The notes under the pieces: model-generated
Told to the model about the DNA's origin: nothing
What the model saw: the letters and a program-made list of their open reading frames with translations, nothing else
The model's database searches: none
Assembly (NCBI GenBank): GCA_949283575.1
Contig: CASDSU010000028.1
Coordinates: forward strand, 316,849 to 380,848
DNA length: 64,000 nucleotides
Direction of reading: 5' to 3'
From: an uncultured Eubacteriales bacterium
GTDB lineage: Bacteria; Bacillota; Clostridia; TANB77; UBA1234
Shown here: positions 9,299-18,082 of the stretch, piece by piece
Layout: the number at the start of each line of letters is the position of its first letter
Position numbering within the stretch: position 1 is the first letter of the stretch
Position numbers and translations under genes: made by a program

Positions 9299-9877
9299 TT
9301 ACAAACCGTTAACTTCGTTAAGAGAACGACGAAGTGCCTCCATATTTCCATCAATAACTTCAGGCTTCTTTGCAAATTTATGTTTGAAAGACTCAACCAT
9401 ATCATCTAAGAAAGCTTGCTCGTCCATTATTCCACTAACTTTAACAATTGCAGCAAGCATAGGTGTATTAGGGAAATATTTACCTAAAGTCTCTTCAGAT
9501 ATTTTTCTAGCATCTATTGTACAAACTTTTCCTTTGTAACCATTTAATAATCTTCTTACTTCATCAGGTGTTTTTGTTGAATTAACAACAATTGCACCAT
9601 CCTCTTTTAATCCAGCAGTAACGTCAACAGCTTCTAATAGTGTATCATCAACAACTACTACAAAATCTGGCTCATATATATTACTGTGAATTGTGATTGG
9701 CTCATCACTTATTCTGTTGTATGCAGTGATTGGCGCACCCATTCTTTCAGGACCATATTCAGGGAAACCTTGAATATATTTACCTGTATTGAATGCAGCG
9801 TCGGCAAGCAACAAAGATGCAGTTTTAGCACCTTGTCCACCACGACCATGCCATCTAATTTCAATTAACTTACTCAT
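9299..9877 (-). CDS. porG: Pyruvate:ferredoxin oxidoreductase, gamma subunit
   Basis: This is the gamma subunit of the four-part enzyme, beginning IEIRWHGRGGQGAKTASLLLA, which is diagnostic for the family. At 192 residues it has normal length. Two in-frame ATGs are close together. The second (9877) is chosen because GGAGG lies 6 bases upstream of it, whereas the first touches GGAGG. It is the first gene of the operon and has a good promoter at 9908-9936. Confidence 0.92.
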   Translation of the reverse strand: MSKLIEIRWHGRGGQGAKTASLLLADAAFNTGKYIQGFPEYGPERMGAPITAYNRISDEPITIHSNIYEPDFVVVVDDTLLEAVDVTAGLKEDGAIVVNSTKTPDEVRRLLNGYKGKVCTIDARKISEETLGKYFPNTPMLAAIVKVSGIMDEQAFLDDMVESFKHKFAKKPEVIDGNMEALRRSLNEVNGL

Positions 9878-9907
9878 GTTCATCCTCCTTTAAAACAATC
9901 TACCCAT

Positions 9908-9936
9908 AGTATATATTTGAGACTCCGAAAAGTCAA
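9908..9936 (-). promoter_or_regulatory. Promoter of porGDAB
   Basis: On the minus strand TTGACT (9936-9931), a 17-base spacer and TATACT (9913-9908) lie about 30 bases upstream of porG. Confidence 0.75.
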
Positions 9937-9957
9937 CGAGAACGGAATGAAGGAAAG

Positions 9958-10449
9958 CTAAAACCTCCCCCTCACCTCATATACTTCACCTTCTACTAGA
10001 ATCTCAACAGTATCTATTTCTTTAATTTCTGTAAGTGTGTTTACAACTGCACTAATTTTAGATAATCGAACTTTTTCCATTTCACTTTCAGAAGCGAATT
10101 CCTTTGAAAAATTCACACTTGCTACATTATCTCTAATTTCTGTTGATATTAATTTTACTCCCTCTGGCAAAGCACTTTTGTTTTCTTCTAAGCTTGGTCC
10201 TTTTAAAAGTTCAGTCATAATTAACTTCGGCATGTCTGTTTTTAAATCATTTAAAGAAACAAAACGATATTCTGGAACAAGTTCTTTTTCACTATTTAAA
10301 AAGTATAGCAACACTTTACTAAAATTTTCACCACTATCATTTTGAAGTTCCAATTCATTTGTCGCAACCTCTTGTTGTTCTAATGCATTCGTATACCAAA
10401 TGCATCCTAAAAAAAGTATAATCAAAAACAAAAATTTAAATTTCTTCAT
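9958..10449 (-). CDS. GerMN-domain lipoprotein-like secreted protein
   Basis: This 163-residue protein has an N-terminal hydrophobic signal segment with a possible lipobox (LFLGC). Its body, with LLYFLNSEKELVPEYR, IMTELLKGPS and LPEGVKLISTEIRDNVASVNFSKEF (shown in parts), is the GerMN fold known from sporulation and germination proteins. It would act outside the membrane. The precise role is unknown. It stands alone between the por operon and the divergent mecA gene. Confidence 0.8.
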   Translation of the reverse strand: MKKFKFLFLIILFLGCIWYTNALEQQEVATNELELQNDSGENFSKVLLYFLNSEKELVPEYRFVSLNDLKTDMPKLIMTELLKGPSLEENKSALPEGVKLISTEIRDNVASVNFSKEFASESEMEKVRLSKISAVVNTLTEIKEIDTVEILVEGEVYEVRGRF

Positions 10450-10736
10450 GGCTCATCCTCCTTTTTTAAAGATACGTCAGAGCCTTAAAAATATGCCATT
10501 TATTTTATAAAACATTCATTGACATTTAATATGTTTATAAGTATAATTCGACTCGTACAAAGTACTATATTAAAGAATTTTAATATACTATATTATGATT
10601 TAAATTAAAAAAGATTGAATTTGTCATATCCTTCAAACTGGCAATTCAAAGGCTTTTTACCAGATTTTTATCATTTATTTCGGGCTCTTTAGAATGTATA
10701 ATTTAATTGTATTCTAAAGTGAAGGGAGGCATTCTT

Positions 10737-11354
10737 TTGAAAATTGAGAAATTAGCCGAAGATAAAATAAAAATCACTATTACAATAGATGATTTGCAAG
10801 CTAGAAATATTGATTTATATTCATTTGTTTACAACTCTCCGGAGTCACAAGATTTGTTTTGGGATGTTATGAATGAGGCTGAAAAAGAATATGGATTTAA
10901 TGTTGATGACTCAATGATTTATGTTGAAGCCTCAACCTCAGGAAGTGGAAATTTCACTTTCATAGTTACCAAAACAAAAGAAAAACCAGTGGTTAAATTC
11001 AATACATCTAAGCAGACTAGAGATGTTATAAAATTAAAAAGAAAAAAGATTCCATATTTTATAAAAAACGGTTTATACAAATTTGAAAGTTTTGACGACG
11101 TTTGCGCATTTTGCAAAACAGCAGATATTAATTCAATTTTAGATACTAAACTTTATTCATACAATGACAATTATTATCTAAAAGCAGGAATGATGCCTGC
11201 AACATCAATTTTAGAATATGCCGATATCGAGAAAACATCCGCTTTAACGGAATCAAGACTCTTAGAATATGGAAACGTAATAATCGAAAACGATGTTATA
11301 AACACAATCAACAACTTCTTCAATAAAAAGAAAACCAGAAAGCGCAAAGCGTAA
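10737..11354 (+). CDS. mecA: Adaptor protein MecA-like
   Basis: MecA adaptors bring substrates to the ClpCP protease and control competence and stress regulators. The N-terminus KIEKLAEDKIKITITIDD and the segment NSPESQDLFWDVMNEAEKEYGF (shown in part) match the MecA family. The C-terminal domain is present but ends in a basic KKKTRKRKA tail. I chose a TTG start at 10737 because GGGAGG lies 6 bases before it and the family begins M-K-I-E; the upstream ATG at 10707 has no suitable site. The length, 205 residues, is usual. A bidirectional terminator follows. Confidence 0.82.
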   Translation: MKIEKLAEDKIKITITIDDLQARNIDLYSFVYNSPESQDLFWDVMNEAEKEYGFNVDDSMIYVEASTSGSGNFTFIVTKTKEKPVVKFNTSKQTRDVIKLKRKKIPYFIKNGLYKFESFDDVCAFCKTADINSILDTKLYSYNDNYYLKAGMMPATSILEYADIEKTSALTESRLLEYGNVIIENDVINTINNFFNKKKTRKRKA

Positions 11355-11362
11355 TTTTTTTT

Positions 11363-11407
11363 GAAATTGGGACGGTTCTTTTTTCAAAAAAGAACCGTCC
11401 CAATTTC
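11363..11407. terminator. Bidirectional terminator with GGGACGGTTC arms
   Basis: A perfect 22-base inverted repeat with a one-base centre lies here, with arm sequence beginning GAAATTGGGACGGTTC. It separates convergent mecA and the glycosidase gene. It resembles other hairpins of the window that carry GGACG/CGTCC. Confidence 0.8.
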
Positions 11408-11416
11408 CATACTTTC

Positions 11417-14230
11417 TTACATTACATTTTTTCTACTACAGAATACGTCACCGCTTTCTGCAACCGTTATTTCTATATACTTTGTATTTCTTGCCACATC
11501 AAGTGGATCATTTTTATCAATATCGCCGTTATTTACACTTATATATTTAACGCCTCTTTCCATTGATATTTCCGTATTTGATCCATCTTGTATTACTAAA
11601 ATATTTTTTGATGTTTTCCTTTTCAAATCGCAAAGTGTATCTATAAATAACTTTCTTTCCTTATCGTCTGTAAAATCATTTAAAGAACCTTTCATAACAA
11701 CAAAAATATTTTTTTCCTCAGCATCTTTGATATCTTTTTCTAAATTACCCCATTGATTATAATCGGATATCCTTATTCCTCCGCTTGAAACATCTAACGT
11801 AATAAATAATGAACCTTCAACACTTTGTATCGAATATCCTTTTGAAATTATTTTTTCAGCAGTAATATTTGAAATTAAATCTTCGTTTTCTTGAGATGTA
11901 AATACCACAACTTCAGCTGTGTTATTCATTTTTTGTTCTACTCTCTTTTTAACCAAACTGTCTAACAAAATTTCTGTTTCTCGAATTTCATCAAACACAA
12001 TTATTTTTAAAGATTCCCCACTTGTTAGCTCTGTAGTTTCTTCAAGATTAGAGACACCTTTAACATCTTCAGGAAGCTTAACTTCACTTATATTAGCATC
12101 CTTTTCTTCAATTATCACTAATTCATCAAAATAAATTGTTCCTGTCGTCTTAACTTCAGGTTTATCTTGCGCAACATAAATATCTGTCAAAGTCGCAGGA
12201 AGCGAAATTGAATTTAAATCATATGTTAATTCGGTCCATTCTCCGCCTGCAAAACCTTTGCTTACCATTACAAGTTGAGCATTCCCTTTAGCATCAACAA
12301 GTTTTAATTTTATATAGTCTTGTATATCTTCTTCACTATAAACTTTGAATGAAAGTTTTGTAGCATTTTCAAAAATTCGAACAGGCTCATCAAATCTTAA
12401 ATAAGCTGCTCTTGTAGCTTCGGTTTCTGTAAAATCATATTCCAATTTAGCCGATTTATCCAAATGCGTACTTTCTTTTGATGTAACAGAAGCCTCACCT
12501 GTCACATAAGTAGGATAAGATACAAAGTTGAAAGTTTCTTTTTCAAAACTATCAACTACATTCTTGTCTGACTCACCCACAGTAACAAGCGCATAAGACT
12601 TTGTATCTCCTACAGAAATCTCAATTATGTGGTCACCTTCTTTTTTAGGAACATATTTATTTTCTTCAAATTTTCCATCACCGCTAATTACTTTAAAAGT
12701 TAAATCATCACCTAAAAGTGTCGCATAATAACCATTCTTGTTTTTCGCAATAACTGCATACGTAACACTATCTCCAAGATTTACTGCTTCTTTTTTAGGT
12801 GATATTTGAAGTTCATTTGGAGCACTCAAAACATCGACCGAAATAGTAGCCTTTGCTTTACCTTTTTTAGCAGTAATTTTCACAGTTCCTGCTTCATCTC
12901 CTGCAAAAATCATACCATCCTCAACAGTAGCAAAAACACCATCCACTGTAAAATCAACATCATCAAAATCAACTTCTACAGGATTGTAGTACTTATCATA
13001 GCCAAGAACTTCTATCTGCATCTTCGAATTCACAAAAACATTTTCTTCCGGAACTTTTAAAACTAAATTTGAAAGTGATCCCGTCTTTTTATTATTATAA
13101 ATTCCGATAGCATTTGTAACCATTCTTAAAGATCCACCACTTGGCGAATTTACAGTTTTTATCACAGCTTCACCAAGATTTCTTGCAACCATAGTTGTAG
13201 ATCCGCCACCATCTAAATTAATTGCATTGTAAACGCCTTTTTCTTTTAAAAATTCTGCAAGCTCTGTTTGAGTCATACCAATACTTGAAACTTGTCTACC
13301 ATCAACAGTTACTAAATATAATGTATTTCCATCTTTAGATACACCAATTGCAGTTCGAGGATTCGAACCAGTTATATTTGAAGAAAAAGTTTCAGGAATC
13401 TCTCCTTCTTGCACAAGCACAGCCCCACCTGAAACAGCCATTTTTATTTCATCAATATCCAAATCCATTTCGATATCAACTTCAACTTTATTATTCTTCT
13501 TAAAATCTTCCATCATACGCTTTGCAGTTTCACCGTATGTTGCTACAACAAATCCATCTTCAGGGATTTCAAACGGCTCACCATTTTCTCTAATCTCTTT
13601 AACTTTACCATCTTTAACTAACATCTCTGTAAGAGAAAGATTCGAACCATACGAATATTTTCCCCAATCACTTGTATAAATTACTGGATATTCATAATTT
13701 GTTGAAACTTTATTATATTCAGCAATTAAAAGTTCTTCTTTATTTTTTTTATTTCTTAAAGTTATCTTATGTGTAAAATAATCTACCCAAGCTTCGTTGT
13801 CTTCATCCAAAATAAAACTTGCAAAAGTATCCTTGAGTTCATTCTCGTAATATGTCGTCGTAAGCAACTCTCCATTCGAAATTGAAAGACCAATTGTATT
13901 TCCATTTACAGAAGTTCCATTAAAAAAATCTCCATTTATTGCAGCAACAATATTATCTTTATTAGCCATTTGATAAACAGTTTGGAAAGTGTTAAGTCCA
14001 TTTTCCGAATTTAAAAGACCAACTTCCGTATTTTCATCATTCAAATCAACTTCTAAAACATTGATGTTTAGCCAACCTTTTTCAGTAAATCTATCATAAT
14101 TCTTCAAAACTACGCCTGAAGTTATTTGTTCTTCTTTTATTTTTTCATTTATAATTGTTAATGCATAAGCAGATGAAAAATGAGAAGCCATAACAATAGC
14201 AGCAATAGCACCAAAAACTTTTTTCTTCAA
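11417..14230 (-). CDS. Secreted phosphodiester glycosidase (NAGPA-domain) protein
   Basis: This 937-residue exported protein has a signal peptide (MKKKVFGAIAAIVMASHF). A phosphodiester glycosidase domain occupies roughly residues 80-400 with GDFFNGTSVNG, NPRTAIGVSKDG and AINLDGGGSTTM. In this family the domain is related to the human uncovering enzyme that removes N-acetylglucosamine from phosphodiesters. After it come Ig-like segments (LVLKVPEENVFVNSK; ISPKKEAVNLGDSVTYAV), a carbohydrate-binding-like beta domain, and a C-terminal region I do not recognise. The start is TTG at 14230, placed by GGAGG 10 bases upstream. The target is likely an extracellular glycopolymer. Confidence 0.82.
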   Translation of the reverse strand: MKKKVFGAIAAIVMASHFSSAYALTIINEKIKEEQITSGVVLKNYDRFTEKGWLNINVLEVDLNDENTEVGLLNSENGLNTFQTVYQMANKDNIVAAINGDFFNGTSVNGNTIGLSISNGELLTTTYYENELKDTFASFILDEDNEAWVDYFTHKITLRNKKNKEELLIAEYNKVSTNYEYPVIYTSDWGKYSYGSNLSLTEMLVKDGKVKEIRENGEPFEIPEDGFVVATYGETAKRMMEDFKKNNKVEVDIEMDLDIDEIKMAVSGGAVLVQEGEIPETFSSNITGSNPRTAIGVSKDGNTLYLVTVDGRQVSSIGMTQTELAEFLKEKGVYNAINLDGGGSTTMVARNLGEAVIKTVNSPSGGSLRMVTNAIGIYNNKKTGSLSNLVLKVPEENVFVNSKMQIEVLGYDKYYNPVEVDFDDVDFTVDGVFATVEDGMIFAGDEAGTVKITAKKGKAKATISVDVLSAPNELQISPKKEAVNLGDSVTYAVIAKNKNGYYATLLGDDLTFKVISGDGKFEENKYVPKKEGDHIIEISVGDTKSYALVTVGESDKNVVDSFEKETFNFVSYPTYVTGEASVTSKESTHLDKSAKLEYDFTETEATRAAYLRFDEPVRIFENATKLSFKVYSEEDIQDYIKLKLVDAKGNAQLVMVSKGFAGGEWTELTYDLNSISLPATLTDIYVAQDKPEVKTTGTIYFDELVIIEEKDANISEVKLPEDVKGVSNLEETTELTSGESLKIIVFDEIRETEILLDSLVKKRVEQKMNNTAEVVVFTSQENEDLISNITAEKIISKGYSIQSVEGSLFITLDVSSGGIRISDYNQWGNLEKDIKDAEEKNIFVVMKGSLNDFTDDKERKLFIDTLCDLKRKTSKNILVIQDGSNTEISMERGVKYISVNNGDIDKNDPLDVARNTKYIEITVAESGDVFCSRKNVM

Positions 14231-14248
14231 TTTGTTTATTCCTCCTTC

Positions 14249-14965
14249 TTATTTTACTTTGTCCCACCCTTTTATACCAGAGCGCTCAATCGCTCCAAAT
14301 ATACATGCTTTAAGACGCGGAATATGTTTAGAAAGTTCCATAATTATTGTTTTCATAAACTCTCTTTTTGTACTTCCATCAACTATGCATGTTTTTTTCA
14401 TTATCGGAATATTATTCCTTTTTGCAAAAGCTTTAACTTCTTTCTCTTCTAAATAAATCATCGGTCTTATAACCATCAAATTTTTTCTAGACAAATAAGT
14501 ATTTGGTGAAAATGTGTGAATATGTCCTTCATAAAACAAACTAAGTAAAAAAGTTTCAATAACATCATCCTTATGATGACCAAGTGCTACTTTATTACAT
14601 CCATGTGCTTTAGCAGCACCATTTAATGCACCTCGTCTTAAGTTTGCACAAAGTGAACAAGGATTTTTTTCTTTACGAATATCAAAAACAACTTCTTTTA
14701 TATTAGTTTTTTCAATTACATATTCAATATTCAAATCTGCACATAATTTTTCTAAAACAGAAGTATCAAAAGTATTAGAACCTGGATCGATAGTTATAGC
14801 AACAATATCAAATTTTTTTGGATAAAAAATTTGTAAATTTTTAAGCGCTAAAAGCAATGTCACACTATCTTTTCCACCAGAAAGTCCAACTGCAATTTTG
14901 TCACCTTCTTCAATCATTCCATACTCATCAATAGCTTTTCTTATGCCACTCAAAATCTGCTTCAT
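14249..14965 (-). CDS. ttcA: TtcA-like PP-loop tRNA 2-thiocytidine synthase
   Basis: This 238-residue ATP pyrophosphatase is of the TtcA/TtuA class, which thiolates tRNA cytidine 32 using a 4Fe-4S cluster. The PP-loop SGGKDSVTLLLAL is near residue 29. CSLCANLRRGALNGAAKAHG holds the conserved CxxC and the following helix, and ALGHHKDDVIETFLL is typical. It has a GGAGG site 7 bases before ATG. It lies upstream of the glycosidase gene with a gap of 18 bases and may share its transcript. TtuA-type activity on another tRNA position is the main alternative. Confidence 0.82.
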   Translation of the reverse strand: MKQILSGIRKAIDEYGMIEEGDKIAVGLSGGKDSVTLLLALKNLQIFYPKKFDIVAITIDPGSNTFDTSVLEKLCADLNIEYVIEKTNIKEVVFDIRKEKNPCSLCANLRRGALNGAAKAHGCNKVALGHHKDDVIETFLLSLFYEGHIHTFSPNTYLSRKNLMVIRPMIYLEEKEVKAFAKRNNIPIMKKTCIVDGSTKREFMKTIIMELSKHIPRLKACIFGAIERSGIKGWDKVK

Positions 14966-14995
14966 AACATATCCTCCAAACTAACACACAAACTT

Positions 14996-15436
14996 TTATT
15001 TGAACTTAATTTTCTCTATTCTTTTGTACTTTCCAGTATAATAATCAACAACATAAGGTGCTGTTATTCCTTTATATGCAGTAGCACTCGAATCACCTGT
15101 TTTATCACGAATAATTGCTAGCGCACCATCTTCTTCTCCGCCTGGAATAAGATAATAATTTGTTCCATATTCATTTTCTTCCTCATCAATCACCTCAATA
15201 GAACCATCTACCAAAGCATACCCAGTTATTATATTCTTATCAGTAATTGCATTCGTTAGCAGAGCTCGTATTTTCTCATTATCCTCAAAAATAGTAGCTT
15301 CATTTCTAGCATCAACAGAATCATCAATTATTTCTGTTGATGTTCCAAGTGCAATAGCAGCAATAATAAACATTACAACTATTGTTATTACAAGCGTTGT
15401 TATTGAAATACCCGAATTATTTTTTAATCTCTTCAT
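14996..15436 (-). CDS. Pilin-like protein
   Basis: This 146-residue protein begins MKRLKNNSGISITTLVITIVVMFIIAAIA in outline: a basic leader, Gly, then a long hydrophobic helix, as in class III (prepilin-type) signals. The usual Glu5 is replaced by Thr. The remainder is a small soluble domain ending TGKYKRIEKIKFK. Its start overlaps the end of the preceding small membrane protein gene by 20 bases, implying translational coupling. The same leader type occurs in the giant protein at 57.5 kb. Confidence 0.7.
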   Translation of the reverse strand: MKRLKNNSGISITTLVITIVVMFIIAAIALGTSTEIIDDSVDARNEATIFEDNEKIRALLTNAITDKNIITGYALVDGSIEVIDEEENEYGTNYYLIPGGEEDGALAIIRDKTGDSSATAYKGITAPYVVDYYTGKYKRIEKIKFK

Positions 15437-15647
15437 TTGAAATTTCTCCTTTTTTCTTTTTTAATTTTCTTTTTATATACACAAAAACACCTATAGCAAC
15501 TGCAATTACTCCAGTTACAATTGTTGCAATTGTTCCTATCTTACCCTTTAAACTCCCTTCTGGTGGTTGAACACAATACGAAGGAACAACAGGCGGTATT
15601 TCCATCATTTCAACTATAGTTTCTTTCATAAGCATTTCTCTTTTCAC
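15417..15647 (-). CDS. Small single-pass membrane protein with Pro-rich N-terminus
   Basis: This protein has up to 76 residues, with an N-terminal segment containing IPPVVPSYCVQPPEG, one transmembrane helix (about residues 36-58) and a Lys-rich cytoplasmic tail. The start is uncertain: the ATG at 15647, or the ones at 15635 and 15629, are possible. It overlaps the pilin-like gene. The tetrapeptide VPSY also occurs in the lipoprotein coded on the other side of the radical SAM gene, which raises the possibility of a shared maturase. That link is speculation. Confidence 0.5.
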   Translation of the reverse strand: MKREMLMKETIVEMMEIPPVVPSYCVQPPEGSLKGKIGTIATIVTGVIAVAIGVFVYIKRKLKKKKGEISNEEIKK

Positions 15648-15710
15648 ACATATATATGATTATTATATTGCAATAGAAGTATTTTGAAAAGATACATAAT
15701 AGCATATTAC

Positions 15711-15739
15711 TAGACATTTTTTTTATACTTTAGTAGAAT
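15711..15739 (+). promoter_or_regulatory. Promoter of the radical SAM operon
   Basis: TAGACA (15711-15716), 17 bases, TAGAAT (15734-15739). The ATG at 15744 lies only four bases after the -10 box and so cannot be the start used from this promoter. This supports the downstream start at 15771. Confidence 0.6.
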
Positions 15740-15770
15740 TAATATGAGTATTTTATATAAGGAGATAAAT

Positions 15771-16859
15771 ATGTTTAAAGAAATCTATAAATTAGGAAAA
15801 CTTGAACTTTTAAAAAAATACAAAGAAAAAGAATATGAAGAACATCACCTTATCGATTTATTTTGGGAAACAACTTTAAATTGTAATGCAAAGTGCAAGC
15901 ACTGTGGAAGTTCAGCTGAAACAAAAAATTATCCTGATGAACTTACTACCGATGAAATAAAAGCAGGTTTTAAGCAAATAGCAGACGACTTCGATGCAAG
16001 TAAAATTCTTATAAATGTAACCGGCGGTGAACCTCTTGTTCGAAAAGATTTATTTGAAATCATGGAATACGCTGTAAGCCTTGGATTTCATTGGGGCATG
16101 ACTACAAACGGTATCTTATTAAATTCAGAAAACATTGAAAAATTGAAAAATGCCGGAATGGAAACCATTTCAATAAGTATTGATGGCTTGAAAGATACAC
16201 ACGATGAGTTTAGGGGCGTTCCAGGTTCATACGAAAAAATTATTGAAAATATAAAAAAATTACGCGAAGCAAACTTTGTAAAACATCTACAAGTCACTAC
16301 TGTTTTCAACAAAAGCAACATCCATCAATTAAATGAAATTTATGAAGTTATGTGTTCTCTTGACTTAGCATCTTGGAGGGTAGCATCAATAGATCCAATC
16401 GGTAGAGCAAAAGAGCATGATAATCTTATGCTCGATAAACAAGATTTCGAAAAACTTTTCAATTTCATAGTCGAAAAAAACAAAAAAGGAAAATTAGATA
16501 TTTCATATGGATGTCCAAGTTTTTTAGGATTAAAGTATGAAAATGATGTTCGAAATTATCTATTCTTTTGCAGAACAGGAATAAACATTGCAAGTATCCT
16601 TTACAACGGCGACTTATATGTTTGTCCAAATGTTCCACGAATGAAAAGATATGTACAAGGAAACATCAAAACAGATAATTTCAAAAAAGTTTGGGATACC
16701 AAATACAAAGAATTTAGAAATAATGAAAGAACATCTTGCGAATCTTGTCAAAAATGTGACTATTGGGATTACTGTCTAGGAGGTTCATTCCATACATGGA
16801 ACTTTGAGAAACAAGAACAAAATAAATGTGTTTATAAAATATTAAAGGAGGGAAAATAA
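15771..16859 (+). CDS. Radical SAM/SPASM maturase (rSAM/lipoprotein-type system)
   Basis: This 362-residue radical SAM enzyme has CNAKCKHC (Cys 38, 42, 45) for the SAM-binding 4Fe-4S cluster. NVTGGEPL and TTNGILL follow. A C-terminal SPASM region contains CRTGINIASILYNGDLYVCPN and CESCQKCDYWDYC for auxiliary clusters. Such enzymes modify ribosomal peptides or proteins. The adjacent downstream gene encodes a tiny lipoprotein, one base after the stop, and this pairing matches the rSAM/lipoprotein arrangement I recall from TIGRFAM-type families. The start at 15771 has AAGGAG 7 bases upstream. The modification itself is unknown. Confidence 0.85.
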   Translation: MFKEIYKLGKLELLKKYKEKEYEEHHLIDLFWETTLNCNAKCKHCGSSAETKNYPDELTTDEIKAGFKQIADDFDASKILINVTGGEPLVRKDLFEIMEYAVSLGFHWGMTTNGILLNSENIEKLKNAGMETISISIDGLKDTHDEFRGVPGSYEKIIENIKKLREANFVKHLQVTTVFNKSNIHQLNEIYEVMCSLDLASWRVASIDPIGRAKEHDNLMLDKQDFEKLFNFIVEKNKKGKLDISYGCPSFLGLKYENDVRNYLFFCRTGINIASILYNGDLYVCPNVPRMKRYVQGNIKTDNFKKVWDTKYKEFRNNERTSCESCQKCDYWDYCLGGSFHTWNFEKQEQNKCVYKILKEGK

Positions 16860-17084
16860 ATGAAAAAAATATTAAGATTCATTGGAATAATTTCGGCACT
16901 TATCCTTTCACTCTTTGGCATAACAGCTTGTTTTGATTATGGAATGACGGCATTATATGGTGTTCCATCTTATATGGAAGAAAATGAATATAACCCAAAT
17001 AATGAAAATAGCGAAAATGCTCCTCAAGATTTAGAAAAAATTAATAAATCTGGTGAAGAACTTCAAAATTCAGATATTTTATAA
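16860..17084 (+). CDS. Small putative lipoprotein, likely substrate of the radical SAM enzyme
   Basis: This 74-residue precursor has a basic start, a hydrophobic segment and a lipobox LFGITAC (Cys 24). Directly after the lipidated Cys comes FDYGMTALYGVPSY, then an Asn/Glu-rich tail. The short aromatic/Gly/Pro block next to the lipid anchor is what the rSAM-associated lipoprotein families share (recalled, not searched). The gene begins one base after the maturase stop, with GGAGG in the maturase end, so it is in the same operon. Confidence 0.75.
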   Translation: MKKILRFIGIISALILSLFGITACFDYGMTALYGVPSYMEENEYNPNNENSENAPQDLEKINKSGEELQNSDIL

Positions 17085-17122
17085 ATTTTTAAAATAAAAA
17101 TAATAAATTTTTAAAATTTATA

Positions 17123-17151
17123 TTGCCAAACCTCAAAAACCATGTTATACT
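17123..17151 (+). promoter_or_regulatory. tRNA-Pro promoter
   Basis: TTGCCA (17123-17128), a 17-base spacer and TATACT (17146-17151) lie 12 bases before the tRNA. Confidence 0.7.
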
Positions 17152-17163
17152 TTCAAATTGTAT

Positions 17164-17239
17164 CGGGGTGTGGCTCAGTTGGTAGAGTACGTGGTTTGGG
17201 ACCATGGGGCCGGAGGTTCGAGTCCTCTCACCCCGACCA
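17164..17239 (+). tRNA. tRNA-Pro (TGG anticodon)
   Basis: The acceptor stem CGGGGTG pairs with CACCCCG, the anticodon loop TTTGGGA gives TGG, the T loop is GGTTCGAGTCC, and CCA is encoded. Its 3' end is the apparent integration site of the element to its right. Confidence 0.95.
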
Positions 17240-17241
17240 TT
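17228..17241 (+). repeat. Left attachment site core
   Basis: TCACCCCGACCATT is the end of tRNA-Pro plus two bases. It matches the right-hand copy at 27884-27897 with one mismatch. Confidence 0.6.
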
Positions 17242-17385
17242 TTTTACCCTTTTTCAAGGATACGGATAAGAATTTGAGAAAATTCTAAAAACATGAATAC
17301 CGCTATAATCAAGGAATTAAGTTGATTATGGCGGTATTTTTTAATTTCTATAAATATCTAAAAATTCCTCAAAATATCAATTTTG

Positions 17386-17439
17386 TTTCACGAATTGATT
17401 TCACGAATTTCGAAGTAAAATTTCACGAAATTTCACGAA
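17386..17439 (+). repeat. Four TTTCACGAA direct repeats (left end)
   Basis: Copies lie at 17386-17394, 17399-17407, 17421-17429 and 17431-17439. Two further copies lie near the right end at 27800-27820 with the same composite spacing. They could be integrase arm sites or iterons for the RepA-like protein. Confidence 0.6.
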
Positions 17440-17493
17440 TCTTTAAATCTAAGTATTTATGCTTCTTTAAGCGAAATGAAAGGAGCAATAAAT

Positions 17494-18081
17494 ATGGCAT
17501 TTCTAGCCTATAAAGCAAATGAATGCTTTAACCATCAATATATCAAAATTCCAAAAGACCTATTCATTAACCCACTTTATAAACATTTAAATTCAGATAG
17601 CAAGATAATATACGGCTTTTTGCTAGACAGACTTAGTTTGTCAATTAAAAATAATTGGATAGATGAAAAAACTGGTAATGTTTATCTAATTTTCACTAGA
17701 AAGAAAATCCAAGAACTGTTACATTTATCAGATAAAACAGTTACTAAAGCTTTTAAGGAACTAAAAGCTTGCGAGCTAATCTACGAAAAAAGGCAGCAAT
17801 GCTCAAAGCCAAACATTATTTACATAGCTAAAATAAAACCTTATTTTGGTAATTCTGCTCAGAGCCGTAAAAATTACGATTCTGAACACGGAAATTCTAC
17901 GACTCCAGAGTCGGAAAATTTACGACCTAATAAGACTAATAATAGTAAAACTAATATAGATAATAATTTTAACTTTAAAAATTTCGATAATAGATTTAGA
18001 GATACCACAGGTCAATATGAAAACTTAGATAGATTCCTGGCAAATGCAAATGATTTTATAAAAAATGAAGGAGGACTTTAA
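17494..18081 (+). CDS. RepA_N-type replication initiator-like protein
   Basis: This 195-residue protein has an N-terminal region YIKIPKDLFINPLYKHLNSD and a winged-helix part with FTRKKIQELLHLSDKTVTKAF, similar to the N-terminal domain of RepA proteins of Gram-positive plasmids and integrative elements. The C-terminal part is polar and low in complexity. The ATG at 17494 has AAAGGAG 8 bases before it. It is the first gene inside the element and sits next to the TTTCACGAA repeats. It may support replication of the excised circle, or regulate. Confidence 0.7.
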   Translation: MAFLAYKANECFNHQYIKIPKDLFINPLYKHLNSDSKIIYGFLLDRLSLSIKNNWIDEKTGNVYLIFTRKKIQELLHLSDKTVTKAFKELKACELIYEKRQQCSKPNIIYIAKIKPYFGNSAQSRKNYDSEHGNSTTPESENLRPNKTNNSKTNIDNNFNFKNFDNRFRDTTGQYENLDRFLANANDFIKNEGGL

Positions 18082-18082
18082 A

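Noticed and set aside
17322-17513. Plus-strand frame of 63 codons next to tRNA-Pro
   Set aside because: It covers the TTTCACGAA repeats and the RepA ribosome site and shows no protein-like composition.
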